64,000 nt of DNA from Streptomyces venezuelae (GCF_008642275.1 NZ_CP029189.1:186001-250000), one strand, 5' to 3'; counted from the first letter of the stretch, positions 17,717-26,369 are shown. Translations and numbers: made by a program. Notes: generated by a model not told the origin, from the letters alone.

Positions 17717-17729
17717 ACTTTCCAAAAGT
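17717..17729. promoter_or_regulatory. Candidate operator in AT-rich promoter island
   Basis: ACTTT-CCA-AAAGT is an inverted repeat, inside a markedly AT-rich stretch (about 17710-17755) directly upstream of the ArsR-type gene. It is a plausible autoregulatory site overlapping the promoter. Confidence 0.45.
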
Positions 17730-17867
17730 ATTTTTGCAGAACTTCTTTGGGGAAGCGGCTGGTTGGTCGGCCTCGGTCACGAACACCCCGGCGGACGAGA
17801 AGGGGCCGCCACCCCGCACGGGAGGCGGCGGCCCGGCTTCTGCGTGGTCCGCGGGGACCGCGGGGCG

Positions 17868-18188
17868 CTACTTGCGGATGATGTTGCCGGTCCACTGACC
17901 GGCGGCACGCTGCATCAGCGCCTCGTTGCTGAGGATCTGGGTCCCGGGTACGGACATCATGCCGACGTCACCGGCCGGAGCCGTGCCGTTGTGGGAGCCG
18001 ACCGTGTTGTCGTGGCCCGCGTTGAAGACGTCGTCGCCGGCCACCTGGCTCAGGTCACCGAAGACGATCGAGTACGTGTTGCTGACCGGTGCGTAGACGG
18101 TGAAGTCGTCGGCCGCGGCGGCGGACGCGCCCGCCAGGATGACGCCGCCGGCGGCGAGAGCGGTCAGGGCACAACGGATCGATCGCAC
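17868..18188 (-). CDS. Small secreted protein, unknown family
   Basis: 106 residues from GTG 18188, with AAAGG upstream. A clear Sec signal peptide (ALTALAAGGVILAGASAAAA) gives a mature protein of about 80 residues beginning DDFTVYAPVSNTYSIVFGD. It has no Cys and is rich in Asn, Gly, Ser and Thr. It could be a cell-surface protein of aerial growth, but chaplin and rodlin signatures are absent. Confidence 0.8.
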   Translation of the reverse strand: MRSIRCALTALAAGGVILAGASAAAADDFTVYAPVSNTYSIVFGDLSQVAGDDVFNAGHDNTVGSHNGTAPAGDVGMMSVPGTQILSNEALMQRAAGQWTGNIIRK

Positions 18189-18509
18189 GAGTACTGCCTT
18201 TCGTGGAGGGTGGTCGAGCAGTGCGAAGGTAGGCCGCTCCGCAGGGCAGGGCCCCGTACCGGCCGCCGACCGGCCCGAGTCCATCCGGACGGCGCAGCCT
18301 CAGCGGCGTCCGTTGCGCTCGCCGTCCCGCTCGAAAAGGTGGCGGCCGTGGAGTTCCTGGTTGAACCGGTCGCCCCAGCGGCCGATCGCCTGTGCCGGGG
18401 CTCGGAAGTGCGGGGCGGCCGCCTGTCGGTCCGCATCGTCACCGCGCTTCACGCAGTACCTGCGTACTGACGTACCGACCCAGCGGCGAGCGTGGTCACG
18501 CCGAGCGGT
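18189..18509. other. Intergenic stretch containing one possible small gene
   Basis: This 321-bp stretch separates the secreted-protein gene from the overlapping small gene pair. Apart from the 50-codon minus-strand frame described at 18300-18452, nothing was identified. Confidence 0.5.
18300..18452 (-). CDS. Possible 50-residue small protein
   Basis: A short frame opens at GTG 18452 with AGG about six bases upstream and ends at TGA 18300-18302. It encodes a hydrophilic peptide with a coding-like middle (APAQAIGRWGDRFNQELHGR) and an end rich in Arg. Most codons have G or C in third position. It runs in the same direction as its neighbours. No family is recognised; it could be chance. Confidence 0.4.
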   Translation of the reverse strand: MKRGDDADRQAAAPHFRAPAQAIGRWGDRFNQELHGRHLFERDGERNGRR

Positions 18510-18806
18510 TCAGTACAGCAGGATGCGGGTCACGATCACCTGGGGTGGGACCGCTTCCTTGGCGATCACATACTCGATGATGCCCAGCGCCCCGTCTTCA
18601 CCGAGCGGCAGGAGCCGGCACTCCGGCCAGCCCTCCGCCGCCGTGCTTCCCGCGGCCAGTCCCCGCGTCTCGCCGATCTCCACCATCGCGGCGACGACGG
18701 GACCCATCGACCAGGGCGGAAGCGTCGGGTCGATCATGAAGGCCGTGACGTCCTCGGACAGCACGCACGGCAGGCCCTCGGAGCCGTCGTCGAAGGTCTC
18801 ACTCAA
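18510..18806 (-). CDS. Small protein, putative toxin-like partner
   Basis: 98 residues. The start TTG 18806 overlaps the upstream gene by eight bases, so the two are translationally coupled. The C-terminal part (ECRLLPLGEDGALGIIEYVI, then PPQVIVTRILLY) has the beta-rich character of RelE/ParE-like small toxins, but the catalytic residues cannot be assigned. The gene order (antitoxin-like gene first, overlap, second small gene) is that of a toxin-antitoxin operon. The functional call is inference. Confidence 0.65.
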   Translation of the reverse strand: MSETFDDGSEGLPCVLSEDVTAFMIDPTLPPWSMGPVVAAMVEIGETRGLAAGSTAAEGWPECRLLPLGEDGALGIIEYVIAKEAVPPQVIVTRILLY

Positions 18807-19089
18807 CGGGCAGTCCCGCTGCCCGTCGCCGGTCGAGCATGTCCTGCACGGCGACCGTCGCCAGCGTTCCCCCGAGTGCGGCCTCGACCCGGCGCTGCCG
18901 GCCCGGATCGGTTTCCAGCATCGCGCGCCCCCACCAGCGCAGCAGTACGCCCTTTGCCTCATCCGGCTGGGCGGCCAGGAGTTCGGCGTAGAACTCCTTC
19001 CCGGCCTCCGGCGTCAGCGCGTCGGCGATGCCCCTCGCATTGCGCGGAACCCGCTCCGGCTCGTGCCGGTGAATCGGCAGTGCGGTCAT
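18799..19089 (-). CDS. Small protein, DUF6247-like, putative antitoxin-like partner
   Basis: 96 residues from ATG 19089, with GAAAGGGG upstream. The pattern RNARGIADALTPEAGKEFYAE, then LLRWWGRAMLETDP, resembles the DUF6247-type small proteins of Streptomyces. These have a conserved ALTPE segment and an alpha-helical body. It is the first gene of a two-gene operon and overlaps the next by eight bases. Antitoxin function is suggested only by size and operon arrangement. Confidence 0.68.
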   Translation of the reverse strand: MTALPIHRHEPERVPRNARGIADALTPEAGKEFYAELLAAQPDEAKGVLLRWWGRAMLETDPGRQRRVEAALGGTLATVAVQDMLDRRRAAGLPVE

Positions 19090-19226
19090 CGCCCGCCCCT
19101 TTCCGTCTCCTCAGAGTCTGCCCTGCCGGTGCCCCCGCGGTCGACCGCTCCCAGCAACTGCCGACCAGCCGTGGTGCCGTGACCGGACATCGGATGAACA
19201 GGCCGGGCGGCCGGGGGCGGACCGCG

Positions 19227-19640
19227 ATGGGTGACGACTACCTGACGGTGATTCCGACGACCCGTACCGGCAGCCCGGTCAAGGATGCGGCGGATCGTGC
19301 TGCGGCCGTGCCGGCCGGGATGCTTCCCGACGACGACGCCCGCCGCGGTCTGGCCGCGCGGTGGCACGACAGCGTCGAAGGCGTCGACTGCGGCTCCCGC
19401 CTCGAAAGCATCGGCTGTCCGCACTGCCCCTGCTGCGGCATCCGGCTGCGGCCGGCGAGCTCCTCCCCTGCCTCGACGCACCGGACCCGGCACGTCGTGG
19501 GCAACCTCCGGGGCATCACCCTCCCCGGAGCCCTCACCCGGCCACGGGGTCAGATCGCCCCGCGCCGGGTACCCGGGCTGCGCGGGCGCCGGGTGACGGG
19601 AGGGCTCTCCACCGCCAACACGGCCGGCATGTCCCCGTAG
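19227..19640 (+). pseudogene. Truncated conserved protein remnant
   Basis: The first 65 residues from ATG 19227 (DDYLTVIPT, RWHDSVEGVDCGSRLESIGC) match my recollection of a conserved Streptomyces family whose zinc-ribbon-like Cys pair is followed by about 90 further residues. Here, after the first CPHC, the frame continues as low-complexity Arg/Pro/Gly-rich sequence without the expected second Cys pair or Trp-rich C-terminus. It looks like a 3'-deleted or frameshifted copy. Confidence 0.45.
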
Positions 19641-19798
19641 GCCAACCCGGACGGGGTGCGCCGACCAGGCGTCGCGTGGCGGACGTTCGTCCGCAGAGAC
19701 CGGTGCGACGGCCGAGTCCGGCGTACGGTCGACCGACCGGCCGAGCTTCGCCCGGGGGCCGGCCCTCCTCGACGTCCGACCCGAACGGGAGCCCGCCG

Positions 19799-20404
19799 AT
19801 GCGCCTCTACGCACAGACTCCAGCACGTCGGAACCGCCAGATCCTCGCGGACCTGATCGCCGTGGCCCTGGTGGCCGCCACCGTGTGGTTCGCCCTGACC
19901 GTGCACGACGCCATCATGCTGCTGGCCGAACCCGGGCGGAGGGTCGAGAGCTCGGGCGACAGCCTCGCCACCGAGCTCGGCAACGCCGGGGACGCGGCCT
20001 CGAACGTGCCGTTCGTCGGCGACCTCCTGAAGAAGCCGCTCCAGTCCGCCGCCGATGCCAGTACCGGGATCGCCGACGCCGGACAGTCCCTGCAGGACGC
20101 CGTCAGCCAGGTGGCCACCCTGACGACAGTGGCTCTGATCGCCGTCCCCGTGGCCGTCGTGCTGCTGCTGTGGCTCCCCGCACGCCTGCGCTGGATCCGG
20201 CGCAGCATGATCATGCGGCGCCTCTTCGACGCACCCGGAGGTGCCGACCTGCTCGCCCTGCGTGCCCTCACCGGCCGGCTGGGCGACCTCGCGGCGGTCC
20301 CCGCGCCTCCGGGCGGTCTCGCTGACGCGTGGCGGCGCGGGGACCAGCAGGTCATCGCCGACCTCTCCGAGATCTCACTCAGGCGGGCCGGGCTGCGGCC
20401 CTGA
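19799..20404 (+). CDS. Two-helix membrane protein, unknown family
   Basis: 201 residues from ATG 19799. One membrane helix lies near residues 17-37 (IAVALVAATVWFALTVHDAI), a second near 105-127 (ALIAVPVAVVLLLWLPARL). The segment between them is polar, Gly/Ala/Ser-rich and likely extracellular. The C-terminus (RLFDAPGGADLLALRALTGR) is cytoplasmic. Similar proteins are common as hypothetical genes in Streptomyces. Its gene is convergent with the next one. Confidence 0.8.
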   Translation: MRLYAQTPARRNRQILADLIAVALVAATVWFALTVHDAIMLLAEPGRRVESSGDSLATELGNAGDAASNVPFVGDLLKKPLQSAADASTGIADAGQSLQDAVSQVATLTTVALIAVPVAVVLLLWLPARLRWIRRSMIMRRLFDAPGGADLLALRALTGRLGDLAAVPAPPGGLADAWRRGDQQVIADLSEISLRRAGLRP

Positions 20405-20423
20405 CGCGGCGGTGGGGCGGCCG

Positions 20424-21062
20424 TCAGTCGCTGCGGTGTCCCGTGAGGGACCGGAGGCGGCGGTGTTCGAGGGCGGCGGCGAGGGTGTAGGCCCCGCCGC
20501 CCGCGACGGCGAGGACCCCGTAGAGGCCTGGGGCGGTCAGCGAGAGGGCCGCGGTGGAGGTCAGGGCTAGCCAGACGCCGAGGCCGTAGTGCAGGAGGTT
20601 GCGGCGTACGGCGCCCTCGGCGAGGTAGAGCAGGCCGACGATCAGACCGGAACCGGCGGGCCAGAGGACGGACTGGAGTGCCGGCTGGTCGAGCGCGGCT
20701 GTGAGGCCGGTGATTCCGAGGAACAGGGCGGTGAAGGCGACGATCCACGCGGCGCCCAGCAGCTTGCCGGAAAGGATCTCCGCCGGGGTGCCGCCTCGCT
20801 GCGCCCGCAGGGCGGCGGCGGTGGACAGCACGATGCCGACCACGAGCCCGGCTCCGAGCAGCGTCATGGGCAGCCAGCCGGGGAGGTCGAGGAGGGTGGC
20901 GTCGCCCTGGGAGGCCGCTGCGGCACCGTGGCCGAGTACGTAGGCCAGTCCGAAGCTGAGATAGGCGGCGCGGTTGTCGACCTCGCGCGGGTGACCGGGG
21001 GGATGGGCACGGGCGACGGGCGGCGAGACGGTTGCGGGGCTGGACAAGGTGGAGACCTCCAT
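20424..21062 (-). CDS. Polytopic integral membrane protein
   Basis: 212 residues with about six hydrophobic helices (for example LTLLGAGLVVGIVLS-like, VAFTALFLGITGLTAAL, LIVGLLYLAEG). It has no ATP-binding motif. It may be a permease or sensor-type membrane protein; similar proteins are often annotated as ABC transporter permease without support. An inverted repeat lies 200 bp upstream, and the 398-bp upstream region holds no other recognised gene. Confidence 0.75.
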   Translation of the reverse strand: MEVSTLSSPATVSPPVARAHPPGHPREVDNRAAYLSFGLAYVLGHGAAAASQGDATLLDLPGWLPMTLLGAGLVVGIVLSTAAALRAQRGGTPAEILSGKLLGAAWIVAFTALFLGITGLTAALDQPALQSVLWPAGSGLIVGLLYLAEGAVRRNLLHYGLGVWLALTSTAALSLTAPGLYGVLAVAGGGAYTLAAALEHRRLRSLTGHRSD

Positions 21063-21460
21063 CTGGGACGGCGCGGGCGAGTGGACGGCTGGCGGAGCGG
21101 AGAGGTGGTGGGGCTGACAAGTGGGTGTGCGGACCGGTGGCGGACCGGTGGCGGGCCCCTGGTCCGGCGCTGCCGCGGTCGGCTGGGCCGCCTCGTTCGG
21201 CTCGGGCCGGCCGGGTCAGGGGCGTCCGGTGCCGGGGCCTGCGATGCGAAGCGCGCCCGTGTACCCGTGTACTGGACGTACACGGCCGGCCCCGGCCACG
21301 CGGCCTGGAGCGGTGCCGGGCGTTGTCGGCCCGGCGGGGCCCGGAAGAGACGACCTGGCGGATGTCGGCGGCGGCCGGTACCGCGCCGCTCCACGGCACC
21401 GCTCCGGGGCGCATCGGCGGGGACGGCCACGCGTGGACGGCTACGCGTACGGGGGCGTAC
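21063..21460. other. Intergenic region with regulatory repeats
   Basis: About 400 bp between the membrane protein start and the end of the DHA2 exporter. It contains a direct repeat of GGACCGGTGGC (near 21131 and 21142) and the inverted repeat at 21265-21285. No convincing gene was found; the open frames have poor codon use. Confidence 0.5.
21265..21285. promoter_or_regulatory. Inverted repeat, candidate operator
   Basis: CCGTGTAC (21265-21272) and GTACACGG (21278-21285) form a perfect 8-bp inverted repeat with a five-base spacer; a further GTGTAC precedes it. It lies about 200 bp upstream of the membrane protein gene and could be a binding site for a dimeric regulator. Confidence 0.45.
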
Positions 21461-23005
21461 TCATCGGTTCTCACCGTTTCCCGGTACGGACCGGGCCGTC
21501 GGGTTCCGGGGCAGGGGACGGCCGTGCGGTGGGCCGCCCGGCCCGGCCGGGGCGGTGTCCCGCGGAACGCGTGAACGGCGGGAGGCGCAGGTGAGGAGGA
21601 GTGCGAGGAGGGCGGTGGTGGCGAGGAGGGCGGCTGAGGTGGTGAAGGCGGCCTGGTAGCCGGCGGTGAGGGCTTCCAGGGGTGGGGTGCCGGTGGGTGT
21701 GCGGTGGGTGACGGAGCCGGCCAGGGTGGCGAGGGCGGCGAGGCCGATGGCGCCGCCGACCTGTCGGGTGGTGTTCACGAGGCCGCCGGCGAGTCCGGTG
21801 TCCTGGCGCGGTACGCCGTCCACGGCGAGTGAGGTGAGCTGGACGAAGGCGATGCTCAGGCCCAGTCCGACCAGGATGCTCGGTCCGAGGACGTCGACGA
21901 GGTAGCTTCCGTCCGCCCGCATCCACGACAACCACAGCAGACCGGCCGCCTCGGTCAGCAGGCCTGCGGTGAGGGTCGCCGTGGCGCCGATACGGCGCGC
22001 GATACGAGGTGCCATGACCGCGCCCAGCATGTTGGCGACGGCGAGCGGAAGCTGACCGGCCCCGGTGGCCAGCGGGCTCATGCCGAGGACTTGTTGCTGG
22101 TAGAGGGGCAGGAAGAAGAACAGGGCGATCCATACGGACCCCAGCAGCGCCATCAGTACGTTGCCCGCGGCGACCCGGCCGGCGGTCAGCAGCCGCGGCG
22201 GGACCAGGGCGTCCGGCCGGCGGCGCTCGATCACGCAGAACGCCGCGAGCAGCACGACGGCCGCGCCGAGAGAGCCCAGGACCGGGACGCCGGTCCAGCC
22301 GGCACCGCGGGCGGTGGTCAGCCCCCACACCAGGCAGGTAAGGGCCAGGGTGACGGTGACCGTGCCCAGCAGATCGAACCGCCCGGACCCGAACCGCCCG
22401 GACCCACGGTCGTCGGCCCGGGGCACGAGCGTCACCACGGCGAGGAGCACCGCCATCGTCCCGAGCGCGACGATGTGGAAGATCCAGGGCCAGCCCCAGG
22501 CCTGGGTGAGCACACCGCCCAGCAGCACACCGCCCGCTCCCCCGGCGCCGGACACGGCGCCCCACACGCCCAGGGCCCTGCCGCGCCCGGGGCCGGGAGG
22601 GAACAGGTTCAACGCGAGGGCGAGCGCGGCGGGGGCGACGGCTGCGGCGCCGGCACCCTGGACGGCGCGGGCGGCGATCAGCAGGCCCGGAGAGGTGGCC
22701 AGCCCCGCCGCGAGCGAGGCTCCCGCGAAGACCGCGAGGCCGGCGAGCAGCACCCGGCGGCGACCGAGCAGGTCGCCTGCCCGGCCCCCGGCCAGCAGCA
22801 GCGCGCCGAACGCCAGACCGTAGGCGTTGACCACCCAGGTCATGCCGCCGTCCGACAGGCCCACCCCGGAGCGGATCTGCGGGAGCGCCACGTTCACGAT
22901 CGAGGTGGCCAGCAGCACGGTGAACTGTGCTGCGGCCAGGGCCGCGAGTGCGGCCGCCTGGCGGGGTGGGGCGTCGGGCCCGCCCTTCGTGCGTCCAAGG
23001 TTCAT
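21461..23005 (-). CDS. DHA2-family MFS drug exporter (copy 1)
   Basis: 514 residues, about 14 helices, as in EmrB/QacA drug:proton antiporters. The N-terminal ATSIVNVALPQI, motif A GGRAGDLLGRRRVLL and motif C-like GAVSGAGGAGGVLLGG are present. It is a mosaic near-copy of the exporter at 54856-56415: long blocks are identical in protein and nearly so in DNA, separated by diverged blocks. The C-terminal tail after about residue 480 is unrelated to that of the copy and Arg/Pro-rich. Upstream it shares a repeat-containing promoter with the other copy. Confidence 0.92.
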   Translation of the reverse strand: MNLGRTKGGPDAPPRQAAALAALAAAQFTVLLATSIVNVALPQIRSGVGLSDGGMTWVVNAYGLAFGALLLAGGRAGDLLGRRRVLLAGLAVFAGASLAAGLATSPGLLIAARAVQGAGAAAVAPAALALALNLFPPGPGRGRALGVWGAVSGAGGAGGVLLGGVLTQAWGWPWIFHIVALGTMAVLLAVVTLVPRADDRGSGRFGSGRFDLLGTVTVTLALTCLVWGLTTARGAGWTGVPVLGSLGAAVVLLAAFCVIERRRPDALVPPRLLTAGRVAAGNVLMALLGSVWIALFFFLPLYQQQVLGMSPLATGAGQLPLAVANMLGAVMAPRIARRIGATATLTAGLLTEAAGLLWLSWMRADGSYLVDVLGPSILVGLGLSIAFVQLTSLAVDGVPRQDTGLAGGLVNTTRQVGGAIGLAALATLAGSVTHRTPTGTPPLEALTAGYQAAFTTSAALLATTALLALLLTCASRRSRVPRDTAPAGPGGPPHGRPLPRNPTARSVPGNGENR

Positions 23006-23029
23006 GGCGCACAGACTCGACGCGGGCGG

Positions 23030-23089
23030 TGTCCACTATCCATGCCCGGCGGGGGCGGTCACCGTCCAGTCCTGTCCGCCCCTGTCCAC
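23030..23089 (-). promoter_or_regulatory. Promoter region with 10-bp-spaced direct repeats (exporter copy 1)
   Basis: On the minus strand GTGGACAG (23089-23082), GCGGACAG (23079-23072) and CTGGACGG (23069-23062) are three direct repeats exactly 10 bp apart. They are followed by GGATAGTGGACAC (23042-23030), about 25 bases before the ATG. The same arrangement precedes the second exporter. The spacing suggests an activator that binds one face of the helix near the -35 region, with GATAGT as -10. Confidence 0.6.
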
Positions 23090-23200
23090 CTCGGCCGGCC
23101 GCTGCAGCGGGCTCGGTGGAGTAGCCCGGTGGCGCTACGGCGGGGACGGCACGAGCCGTGCCCCGCCGCAGCATCGGTGGCCCGTACGGGCTCCGGCCGC

Positions 23201-24235
23201 TCAGCCCACGCGTTCGATGCGTGCCCGCCGGATCAGGTTCTTCCCCGGCTCCCGCACCTTCTCGAACGCCGCATTGTTCAACAGCACACAACTACCCGAC
23301 GGCCCGTTCACCGCCACCGTCGTCGACTGACCGTTGTCCAGATTCGTCACCTTCAGCTTCGTCCCCACCGGGAACGTCCCACTCGACGCCGCCGGCGCAC
23401 CCGCCTCACCCGACAACGTCACCGTCGACCCCGGACACACCACCTCACCGGTCGCCGGCGGCACCTGCGCACCCGCCCCACCAGACGCACCCGCCGCCGG
23501 AGCCGCCGGAGCCGCTGGCGCCGCCGCGTCACCGCCACCACCCACGCGTTCGATGCGTGCCCGCCGGATCAGGTTCTTCCCCGGCTCCCGCACCTTCTCG
23601 AACGCCGCATTGTTCAACAGCACACAGCTGCCCGACGGCCCGTTCACCGCCACCGTCGTCGACTGACCGTTGTCCAGATTCGTCACCTTCAGCTTCGTCC
23701 CCACCGGGAACGTCCCACTCGACGCCGCCGGCGCACCCCCCTCGCCCGACAACGTCACCGTCGACCCCGGACACACCACCTCACCGGTCGCCGGCGGCAC
23801 CTGCGCACCCGCCCCACCAGACGCACCCGCCGCCGGAGCCGCCGGAGCCGCTGGCGCCGCCGCGTCACCGCCACCACCCACGCGTTCGATGCGTGCCCGC
23901 CGGATCAGGTTCTTCCCCGGCTCCCGCACCTTCTCGAACGCCGCATTGTTCAACAGCACACAACTACCCGACGGCCCGTTCACCGCCACCGTCGTCGACT
24001 GACCGTTGTCCAGATTCGTCACCTTCAGCTTCGTCCCCACCGGGAACGTCCCACTCGACGCCGCCGGCGCACCCGCCTCACCCGACAACGTCACCGTCGA
24101 CCCCTGGCACACGACGTCGGGGACGGCGGCGTTGCCGATCGCCACCGTGGCGGCGACCCCGCCGATCACCACGGCTCCCGCGACGGCGGAGAGCACGAGC
24201 TTCTTCTTGAGACTAATCGTCCGTTTCCTGGACAC
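23201..24235 (-). CDS. Secreted triple-repeat protein with RlpA-like (double-psi barrel) domains
   Basis: 344 residues from GTG 24235 (GAGGAG upstream). A basic N-terminus and hydrophobic helix (KKLVLSAVAGAVVIGGVAAT) serve as signal peptide. The rest is three nearly identical domains of about 75 residues. Each begins CxGSTVTLSGEAGAPAAS, passes through GTKLKVTNLDNGQSTTVAVN and GSCVLLNNAAFEKV, and ends LIRRARIERV. Pro/Ala/Gly linkers separate them. The GTKLKVTNL and V-N-x-P blocks fit an RlpA/expansin-like double-psi beta-barrel; each domain has two Cys that could form a disulfide. Catalytic Asp and His of lytic transglycosylases are not evident, so it is probably a binding domain. Confidence 0.85.
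   Translation of the reverse strand: MSRKRTISLKKKLVLSAVAGAVVIGGVAATVAIGNAAVPDVVCQGSTVTLSGEAGAPAASSGTFPVGTKLKVTNLDNGQSTTVAVNGPSGSCVLLNNAAFEKVREPGKNLIRRARIERVGGGGDAAAPAAPAAPAAGASGGAGAQVPPATGEVVCPGSTVTLSGEGGAPAASSGTFPVGTKLKVTNLDNGQSTTVAVNGPSGSCVLLNNAAFEKVREPGKNLIRRARIERVGGGGDAAAPAAPAAPAAGASGGAGAQVPPATGEVVCPGSTVTLSGEAGAPAASSGTFPVGTKLKVTNLDNGQSTTVAVNGPSGSCVLLNNAAFEKVREPGKNLIRRARIERVG
23205..24103 (-). repeat. 336-bp tandem repeat, 2.7 copies
   Basis: The period is exactly 336 bp (112 codons): units begin at 23205, 23541 and 23877. Two units are complete and the third stops near 24103. Units differ at only a few bases, such as CAACTACCC versus CAGCTGCCC. The repeat is in frame, so any copy number change would add or remove one whole domain plus linker. 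Confidence 0.95.
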
Positions 24236-25065
24236 CTGACACTCCTCGATCCGATGGACGTTGCCCCCTTGACGTCCTGCATACGGCCGGCTTCCCGGAC
24301 GAGTTCAGTCCTGTTGCCTTTTTACGAATCCGGCCGCGAGGAGGTTTGGGGCGCCGGGGAGCGTTCCGGCACACGCCTCGAAATTCCCGGGTTCTCGACC
24401 AAAGGAGCAGGTCACAGCCCCGAGGCCCCTACAGGTCGGCAGGCGTACGGCACCCGTGGGGCCGGTCCGGACCGACCGGGTGCGAAGAGATCAAAAGGCA
24501 CCTTTAAGGTTCGGTTGATCTGCCCTTAAGCCATTCCCGTGCGGGGCTGAACCGCCCCGACTGCCGTGGTCACGGACCGCCCCGATCACCGCTCACCGGT
24601 CACAGCTCACCGCTCACCGCCGCAACGGACCTCCCCCAGCGATCACTGCGGCCGCGCGCCCCGACCCCTGCGGACGTGGGGGGCTCCGGCGTCGACGTGT
24701 CGGACCTGCATGACCAGCATGACCTGCATCATCGTTTCTTCCCTTTCATCCCCTGTGACCTGCAAGGAAACCCTGTTCCTCGTACGAGTGACATGGTCGG
24801 GATTCGGTGGTTTTGGGGTATCGGCTTCGGGATCATGGGTCCAGTTCCGCACATGACGGAGGCATAACGCGTTTGTCATTTGCACGCCGCCCTCGCGCCC
24901 GTGTCACGCCGCGCGCGGGCGGCCCCGCCGTGCCCCTGTGCCGGGGGCGGGCGGTAGCGCACACCGGACGCAGGGTCGTGCCGCCGGTTCCGGGGATACG
25001 CCGTCAGGCGAGGCCCCACCGGTGACGCGGCTCGACCGCACCACGAGACAGAGGAGCCGGACTAC
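24236..25065. other. Long intergenic region between divergent genes
   Basis: About 830 bp separate the repeat-protein gene from the lipase-like gene. It is less GC-rich than the neighbourhood between 24480 and 24870. It holds one possible 29-codon minus-strand frame (24643-24732). A short inverted element (CCTTTAAGG, near 24499) may be regulatory. No larger gene is convincing. Confidence 0.5.
24643..24732 (-). CDS. Possible 29-residue small peptide
   Basis: The frame starts ATG ATG at 24732 behind AAAGGGAAGAA, a good ribosome-binding site, and stops at TGA 24643-24645. The peptide opens with a Met/Val/Gln repeat (MMQVMLVMQV) and ends basic. It may be a leader peptide or regulatory small protein, but no target gene follows within 400 bp. 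Confidence 0.35.
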   Translation of the reverse strand: MMQVMLVMQVRHVDAGAPHVRRGRGARPQ

Positions 25066-26316
25066 ATGTCCATGCCTGTTGTGAGCATCTGGGACAACAC
25101 CATCCCGGGCGCCCAGCCCCACCACCCCAGGGCATCCGCGTGGGACACCGTCTGGCCCCTCACAGGGGGAACCGCCTGGGTGTTCTACAGCAGCCCGGGC
25201 CAGACCCGTGTCAGGAAGCCGGTGATCCTCGCCGACGGCTTCTCCTCCGGGAAGAGCGACCCCGACGCCCTGTGGAACGGCCTGGAGAACGGCGAGTACC
25301 CCTTCATCTCCAAGCTGCGGGAGGCCGGCTTCGACCTGGTGCTCCTGGGCTTCGACGAGCGGTCCGCGTCCATCACCGACAACGCCGACGTCGCGATCCA
25401 GTGCATCGAAAAGGCGATCGTCGACCGGGAAGGGTCCGCCAAGCTGACCGTCGGCGGCTTCAGCATGGGAGGGCTGGTCACCCGCTACGCCCTCGCCAAG
25501 ATGCACCACGACGGTGCCGAGCACGAGACCGCGACCTACCTCTCCTACGACACCCCGCACTGCGGAGCCTGGCTGCCCATCCCGGTGCAGGCGTTCGCGC
25601 ACTTCGTGAAGGACAACTGGGGCACCCTCCCCGGATTCGGCGAGCTCCTCGGCAGCTTCTCCCGGATGGTCAACAGCCCGGCCGCACGCCAGCTGCTGCG
25701 CTGGCACATCGAGACCGTCACCGCCGAGCCCGGCCAGGACCAGGCACGGACCGACTTCCTCGCGGAGCTGGAGCGGGTGGGCAGCTGGCCCCCCGGCGTG
25801 CGACGGCTCGGGGTGGCCAACGGCACGGGCACCGGTGCCGGGAACAACATCCCGGCCGGCGTGACGGCGATGCGCACCACCGGTGCGGAGCTCACGGGCA
25901 CCCGCCTGGACACGCAGGACACCGGAGAGCAGGTCGTCGGCATCCTGAAGAAGACCGGAGCCGCCGAGATCCGGATCACCACCAGCGGCCTGCCGGACGT
26001 CGACGGCGCCCCCGGCGGGCTGTTCCCCGAGGCCCTGAACCTGCCGGGCCGGCCCGCGAACTTCGGAACCGCCGCCATGCTGGCCGGTCTCCTCGAAGGT
26101 GAGCCGGCGGAGCTCACGTACAACGCGACCACGTTCGTGCCGAGCATCAGCGCCGTGGCGGCGGGCGAGATCGACGACCGCGACGCGCTCTACAGCAAGA
26201 TCGATCCCGCCGGCAGCGAGCTCGACCACTTCATGTGCGCGAGCGACAACCAGGGCCACACGGTCATCACCGTGGAACTCGGCGAGTGGATCGTGGACAA
26301 GCTCCAGACGCCCTGA
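25066..26316 (+). CDS. Alpha/beta hydrolase, lipase/esterase-like
   Basis: 416 residues from ATG 25066, with GAGGAG nine bases upstream. The nucleophile elbow GFSMG places the catalytic Ser at residue 133, within VGGFSMGGLVTRYALAKM, and LSYDTPHCGAWLP follows as in lipases acting on esters. HTVITVEL near the C-terminus probably supplies the His. There is no signal peptide. The substrate is unknown. The gene stands alone and ends before a terminator hairpin. Confidence 0.82.
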   Translation: MSMPVVSIWDNTIPGAQPHHPRASAWDTVWPLTGGTAWVFYSSPGQTRVRKPVILADGFSSGKSDPDALWNGLENGEYPFISKLREAGFDLVLLGFDERSASITDNADVAIQCIEKAIVDREGSAKLTVGGFSMGGLVTRYALAKMHHDGAEHETATYLSYDTPHCGAWLPIPVQAFAHFVKDNWGTLPGFGELLGSFSRMVNSPAARQLLRWHIETVTAEPGQDQARTDFLAELERVGSWPPGVRRLGVANGTGTGAGNNIPAGVTAMRTTGAELTGTRLDTQDTGEQVVGILKKTGAAEIRITTSGLPDVDGAPGGLFPEALNLPGRPANFGTAAMLAGLLEGEPAELTYNATTFVPSISAVAAGEIDDRDALYSKIDPAGSELDHFMCASDNQGHTVITVELGEWIVDKLQTP

Positions 26317-26339
26317 CCCCTGCCCCGACCGTGACCGGA

Positions 26340-26369
26340 CCCCGCCCCACCCTCGAAACCGGGGCGGGG
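26340..26369 (+). terminator. Hairpin terminator after lipase-like gene
   Basis: CCCCGCCCC (26340-26348) pairs with GGGGCGGGG (26361-26369) around a 12-base loop, 24 bases after the stop codon. Confidence 0.75.

Noticed and set aside
17868..18188. Chaplin or rodlin gene
   Set aside because: A signal peptide and a small Asn/Gly-rich product are suggestive, but the chaplin core (VNVCGNTVNVVG-like) and the rodlin pattern are absent.
23205..24103. Possible CRISPR-like array
   Set aside because: The repeat unit is 336 bp, in frame and without unique spacers; it encodes protein domains.
22091..24529. A long plus-strand frame across the exporter and the 336-bp repeats
   Set aside because: It is antisense to two well-supported genes; its repeats are only the reverse complement of the secreted protein repeats.
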